Shown piece by piece: positions 58,701 through 64,000 of a stretch of 64,000 nucleotides of DNA. The stretch is from Ypsolopha sequella. Taxonomy: Eukaryota; Arthropoda; Insecta; Lepidoptera; Ypsolophidae. Position 1 is the first letter of the stretch; every line of letters starts with the position of its first letter. The position numbers were made by a program, and so were the translations under genes. The stretch lies in NCBI GenBank assembly GCA_934047225.1, contig CAKOHE010000084.1:1-64000 (forward strand), given 5' to 3'. The notes below the pieces were generated by a model, which saw only the letters and a program-made list of their open reading frames with translations, had not been told where the DNA came from and searched no databases.

Positions 58701-61700
58701 TATCAGTTTGAAGTGCGAGATGAACCTTACTTCACGAATAAGGAGTACAGCAAGGTTCAACAAACTTATCAGGCCACAAAGAATATCATCAATTGTGAAT
58801 ATGAAGAGTATATGCAAAATCAAGATAGGTTCCGTGGCGATACCTCCGAAGGAGCTAAGGAGCAGAAGCAGACTCCACGTCCGCTGCTGGTAAATCGAGG
58901 ACAAGATAGCAAGACCGAAGAGTTGCTGCGCAAGCAATCCAGCAATTTTAAAGCTTTTATTAGGACTATTTCAAACATCGAGGTGTCCTCAATCAAGGAA
59001 AAGTGGGAGTTCGAGGACGCATTGAAATCTCTGGAAATGCGTTGGGGAGCAGTAGATTCACTCCATTGGGAGATTGACAGCATTTTGGACGATCATAATC
59101 AAGAATATGAAGAAACATTCTCCCAAAATGAACAAAAATACCAAAATATCAAAAAAGCAATTAATCAAAAGTTATGGGCCGTCGCTAACATGGAAAAGGC
59201 GACGCCGAGAATGACCATCCCGGATTTCCATGGGAATTATCATAAGTGGGTTTCCTTTAAGGACCTATTCGTGGAAGCAATCCACAACAATGCATCAATG
59301 TCCAACGCTCAGAAAATGCAGTTCCTTAAATCAAAATTGAGAGGAGAAGCGGAGGCTATCATACAGCACTTGAAAATAAGCTCTGACAATTATGAAGCTT
59401 GTTGGAAAATATTAAATGATAGATTTGACAACAAGAAGCTTATAGTAAATTCGCATCTAGACCTTCTTTTTAATTTACCCATCATGAAGCAACAATCAGC
59501 TGAGCAAATAAAGAGACTTCACGACACCACTAATGAATGTCTTTTTGCGATAAAAAACCTGGGTGCAAACATCTCCACCTGGGATCCGTTGATAGTTTAT
59601 ATTTTACAACAAAAACTGGATTCAGTCACCAACGATGACTACGTCAGATCACTGCGGAACCCAAAAGCTTTGCCTAGCATATCAGATTTCATGAACTTCC
59701 TAAAAACGAAGTTTACATCGTTAGAATCATCTCGTTATAAGCAGGACAAGAATCGGCAAAGCCCATCAGCGTCGTCACCAAGTAGTAGCAAGTATGAATA
59801 TCAATCAAAATCAAATTTCCGTCAGAATGATGAAAATCACTCAAGAAAATTCTATAATAATTCTACACAAAAATCATACAACACGGGAAAAAGGTCCGGC
59901 GATCGAAAAAGATGCGCATATTGCAATAACACCGATCACGCCATATTCTTTTGCAACAAGTTTATGGAACTATCAGCGGAAACGAAAAGGAGGTCAATAA
60001 ACGATTTAAATTTATGCAAAAACTGTCTCTATAATCATAATGGAAAAAATTGTTTCTCCGAAAAAAGGTGTAGAAAATGCAACGGTAATCATAATACGCT
60101 GTTGCATGAGGCTTTCGAGTGCATGTCGAAACCGGAAAAAGTGACCCGAAACAGTCACGTTTCACAGGAAAACATTTCGGAAATTTTATTGGCGACTGCA
60201 ATCGTCAAAGTCCAGGCAAAGGACGGAATTTATCATAATTTGCGCTGTTTAATTGATGGTGGATCTCAAATTTCGGCCATTAGCGAAAATGCAGCGCAAC
60301 TGTTGCAATTACCGCGCCAAAAATGCAAAGGCGTTATTTATGGCGTTGGATCCATGGAAAATAGTTGCAAAGGCCTTATCAATATCAATTGTTCGTCAGT
60401 AGCAACAGATTACACGTTTAACACCGATGTTTATATCATGCGTAAATTGATAAACAACTTACCGAATCAATCTTTTCCGGAACCTTCATGGTCCTATTTG
60501 AAAAATATCAAGTTAGCTGATCCAAAGTTTTACAAAAGTCGCCCTATTGACATGTTATTAGGGGCCGATGTTTATTCATCAATTATCATGGGAGGTATTA
60601 TCAAGAAAAATGATATACTGCCGATTGCGCAACAAACGCAGTTAGGATGGATATTATCAGGAAATGTAAAATCACTACAATGCAACGTCATTACCAACAA
60701 TGTAGAGGACCTTCAGAGGTTTTGGACAGTCGAAGACATCGGAGAAAAATCAGAATTATCAACCGAAGATCAAGAATGCGTGCAGTTTTACCAAGAAACA
60801 ACGAGAAGGCTAGACGACGGACACTATCAAGTCCGATTACCTTTAAAATCAGACGGCCTAGAAAAATTAGGTGAATCAAGACAAAAAGCTGTAGCGCAGT
60901 TTAAACAAATCGAAAATAGATTTAAACGGCGGAACCAATTGGCGGAACAGTACAAATTATTTATCAAAGAATATCAAGATCTCGGTCATATGAAAGCAGC
61001 GACACGTAATAGCCAAAGCGGTTGCTACTTGCCACACCACGCTGTAGAACGAGCAGAGTCATCAACAACTAAATTTCGTGTCGTGTTCAATGCCTCGGCG
61101 TTAACTTCAAGCAATATTAGTCTTAATTTTATAATGAAACAAGGTCCAAATTTGCAGAAAGACTTATTTGAACTAATTTTAAATTGGAGACAGTACGAAA
61201 TAGCATTTACGGCGGACATCGAAAAAATGTTTAGGCAGATATATTTACATGAAGATGATCAAAATTTACACAAAATCATATGGAGGGAATCAGCCTATCA
61301 AGCAATACAAGAATATCAGCTAACGACCGTTACCTACGGAACAAAAGCAGCGCCTTTTCTCGCGATGATGACGCTGAAACAGTTAGCTCGCGACGAGGGT
61401 CACAAATATCAATCAGCAGCAAAAGAAGTACTAGAAAATAACTTTTATATGGACGATTTAGTCAGCGGAAGTTACGATATCAAGTCAGCAAAGCAGCTAA
61501 TATCAGATTTAAACAAGCTTTTGAAGTCAGGAGGCTTTAATTTGCGGAAATGGGCATCAAACAAACCTGAAATTTTCGGAAATAGCCAAGACGAGCAACG
61601 GACATTTGAATTTAAACAAGCAGAATCCAACAAAACTTTAGGGTTGCGCTGGAACCCTAAATCAGACGAATTTATATTTCAAATCAACATCAACGACCTA

Positions 61701-64000
61701 TCAGAAAAGACTACAAAGCGAGCACTCTTATCAAACATATCAAGGCTTTTTGATCCTCTGGGCTGGCTGGCGCCAGTTACGACAAAGCTCAAGATTTTGT
61801 TCAAAAAGGTGTGGCTAACTGGTATTCAATGGGATGAAGAAGTACCAGTAGACATCAAATCAGAATGGATAAATATCCGAAACGATCTTCAAAATATTAA
61901 TCACATAAAAATCCCAAGATGGCTGGAAATCAGAAAAAACGGCATCATTGAGCTTCATGGTTTCAGTGATTCATCAACAAAGGCCTTTGCGTGTATAATA
62001 TTCTGCAAGGTCATCGAAGAATCATCATCAAAAGTTACTATTGTGCAATTAGCAGCTAAGACAAGAATATTGTCAGATAGTAAGAACCTTTCTGTGCCCA
62101 GGGGTGAGCTCTGTGGGGCTCATTTATTATCAAAACTTATGACGAAAGTGTTGAGCTGCTTATCAGATCATAAAATCAAGGTTTATGGCTGGAGCGACTC
62201 AACGGCAGTTCTTGGGTGGATTCAAGGTGAACCAAGTCGGTGGAAGCCCTTCGTATCAAACAGAGTCCAGCAAATAACAAACGTCATGCCACCTGAGTGC
62301 TGGAGATATGTGAACTCCACTGACAACCCGGCTGACTGTGCCAGTCGCGGTTTATCAGCAGCTCAATTGAAAAATCATACGCTTTGGTGGCAGGGACCGA
62401 CGTGGTTGTCTTCCTTTAACGATCAAAACGAAAAAGAACGGACTTTATACACCACCGAAGAAGAGCAAAAAGTACCAAAACAAACATGCAATGCTATCAA
62501 CTTACACGAACGTGAACCTCATATCATCAATGAGATATTAAACAGACATAGCAGCTTCACTCGGGCGACTAGAGTGGTCGCCTGGATACTACGCTTCATA
62601 TCACGTGATCACCAAAAACAACCTTTCCTAACAATTCAGGAAATCAGACAAGCAAGGATCCAGATTATTAAGGTCATACAACAATCAGAGTTCTCAGATG
62701 TAATAGAATCTCTATCAGAGCATAACCAAGTAGATAAAAAGAGCCAAATATCAAATTTAAATCCATTTTTAGATGAAAATCAGCTTTTGCGAGTCGGTGG
62801 TCGTATCAAGCATGCAAATCTCAGCGAAAATATGAAACATCCTATCATTATCCCACATAATGGTCACTTAACAGAGTTATTAATTGATCATGCACACAAG
62901 ATGACGTTTCACGGCGGAGCACGACTCACGCTATCATGGCTTCGTCAGCAGTATTGGCTGATCGGTGGAAACGGAGCTGTAAAGAAAAGATTAAGAGGGT
63001 GTGTTATTTGCAGAAAACACGACCCAATAAAGCAATATCAAATAATGGGAAACTTACCTGAAGCCAGGATAAATCCTACCAGACCGTTCTATCATACAGG
63101 AGTTGACTACACTGGGTATGTCGACATTAAATCAAATAAGGGCCGAGGAATTAAGACAACAAAAGGATATATAGCCGTGTTTGTATGTATGGTAACAAAG
63201 GCTGTTCACTTGGAGTTAGTCTCGGACCTCACATCATCAGCATTTCTAGCAGCACTGAAAAGAATGGCTGCTAGGAGAGGAGCGCCCCAAAATATGTACT
63301 CTGATAACGGGACAAATTTTGTAGGAGCTAACAGAGCATTACAACGTGAATTTATCAATCTCAAGCAAACCTTGGACGAAGAGTTCTTCTCATCAATATC
63401 AGAAATGGAGATACAGTGGCACTTCAATTGCCCAACTCACGCAAGTGCCGGCGGCTTGTGGGAGGGAGCAGTGAAAAGCCTTAAGTATCACCTTGTCAGA
63501 GTCATTGGAACTCAAAAGCTCACCTTCGAAGAATACTCTACCCTATTAGCACAGCTGGAAGCGGGCTTAAATTCCAGACCATTGTGTGCAATCAGTGAAG
63601 ACCCCGAAGATATCAACTTTCTGACTCCATCTCATTTTCTATCAAGCGGACCACTTCTCACTATCATAGAGACAGAACAAGATAACAGAACAAGATGGAG
63701 ATTTACCCAGAAAATATTTGAAGATATATGGAAACGGTGGAAAGCTGAATATTTATGTAAGTTATCAATCAGAAGCAAGTGGCAGCATCCAAGGGAAAAT
63801 ATCAAATTAAATGACGTAGTGTTAATTCACGACGATAACATCTTAGCGGGTAAATGGCCTCTAGGTCGAGTTGTTGAATTGCACCCCGGAAAAGACGGCT
63901 ATGTGAGAGTCGTCACATTAAAAACAAAAAACGGACTCATGAAACGTCCAATCATCAAATTATCAGTTTTACCAACAAGTCGGGAAAATTATCATTATCC

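Overview
The window looks like a piece of an insect genome, most likely a moth or butterfly. That inference rests on two things: spliced exons of an SLC17-type transporter gene, and many dispersed repeats of a kind I associate with Lepidoptera (for example the GTGCGAGTCAGACTC element in three places). The sequence is AT-rich, intron-rich and dominated by transposable elements. I see no prokaryotic operons, rRNA genes or CRISPR arrays.

The one host gene I can support is on the minus strand. Four consecutive exons of an SLC17-family transporter lie at 51801-51920, 50285-50450, 48063-48162 and 24647-24803. They have consensus splice sites and compatible phases. Two of them each lack one base relative to the expected frame. 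The 23-kb intron between the last two exons holds most of the mobile DNA in the middle of the window.

Region by region: 1-9 kb holds repeat fragments (a LINE tail with a 15-bp target duplication, minisatellites, SINE pieces, a GC-rich block). A LINE ORF at 9.5-12 kb carries a 14-fold in-frame 69-bp amplification. From 12.8 to 20 kb there are a foldback element, LINE C-terminal relics and tandem repeat elements. At 20-25.5 kb a Ty3/gypsy-like gag runs into a GGTAGATT satellite, followed by a LINE endonuclease fragment, a hAT element with a TTAA element inside it, and a duplicated 515-bp block. A 1.4-kb foldback element lies at 25.6-27.0 kb.

The span 28389-45130 is one Ty3/gypsy retrotransposon with 153-bp LTRs and a CCAG target duplication, broken by nested insertions. 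These are two copies of a palindromic element, a TTAA element, an 8.6-kb hAT element, a LINE tail and a foldback element. The hAT element itself holds a large inverted duplication, a Harbinger-like element filled with tandem repeats, and a nearly complete two-ORF LINE. Several insertions can be verified because removing them restores the interrupted reading frame or leaves an exact target duplication.

From 46.6 to 48.0 kb a P-element-like transposon with a THAP-domain exon sits inside a hAT-like element. From 48.4 to 56.5 kb come LINE ORFs (one RTE-like), SINEs and a tRNA-like sequence among the SLC17 exons. From 57468 to the end of the window is a BEL/Pao LTR retrotransposon with an apparently uninterrupted gag-pol frame; its 3' LTR is outside the window.

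All family assignments come from reading motifs by eye; no database search was possible.
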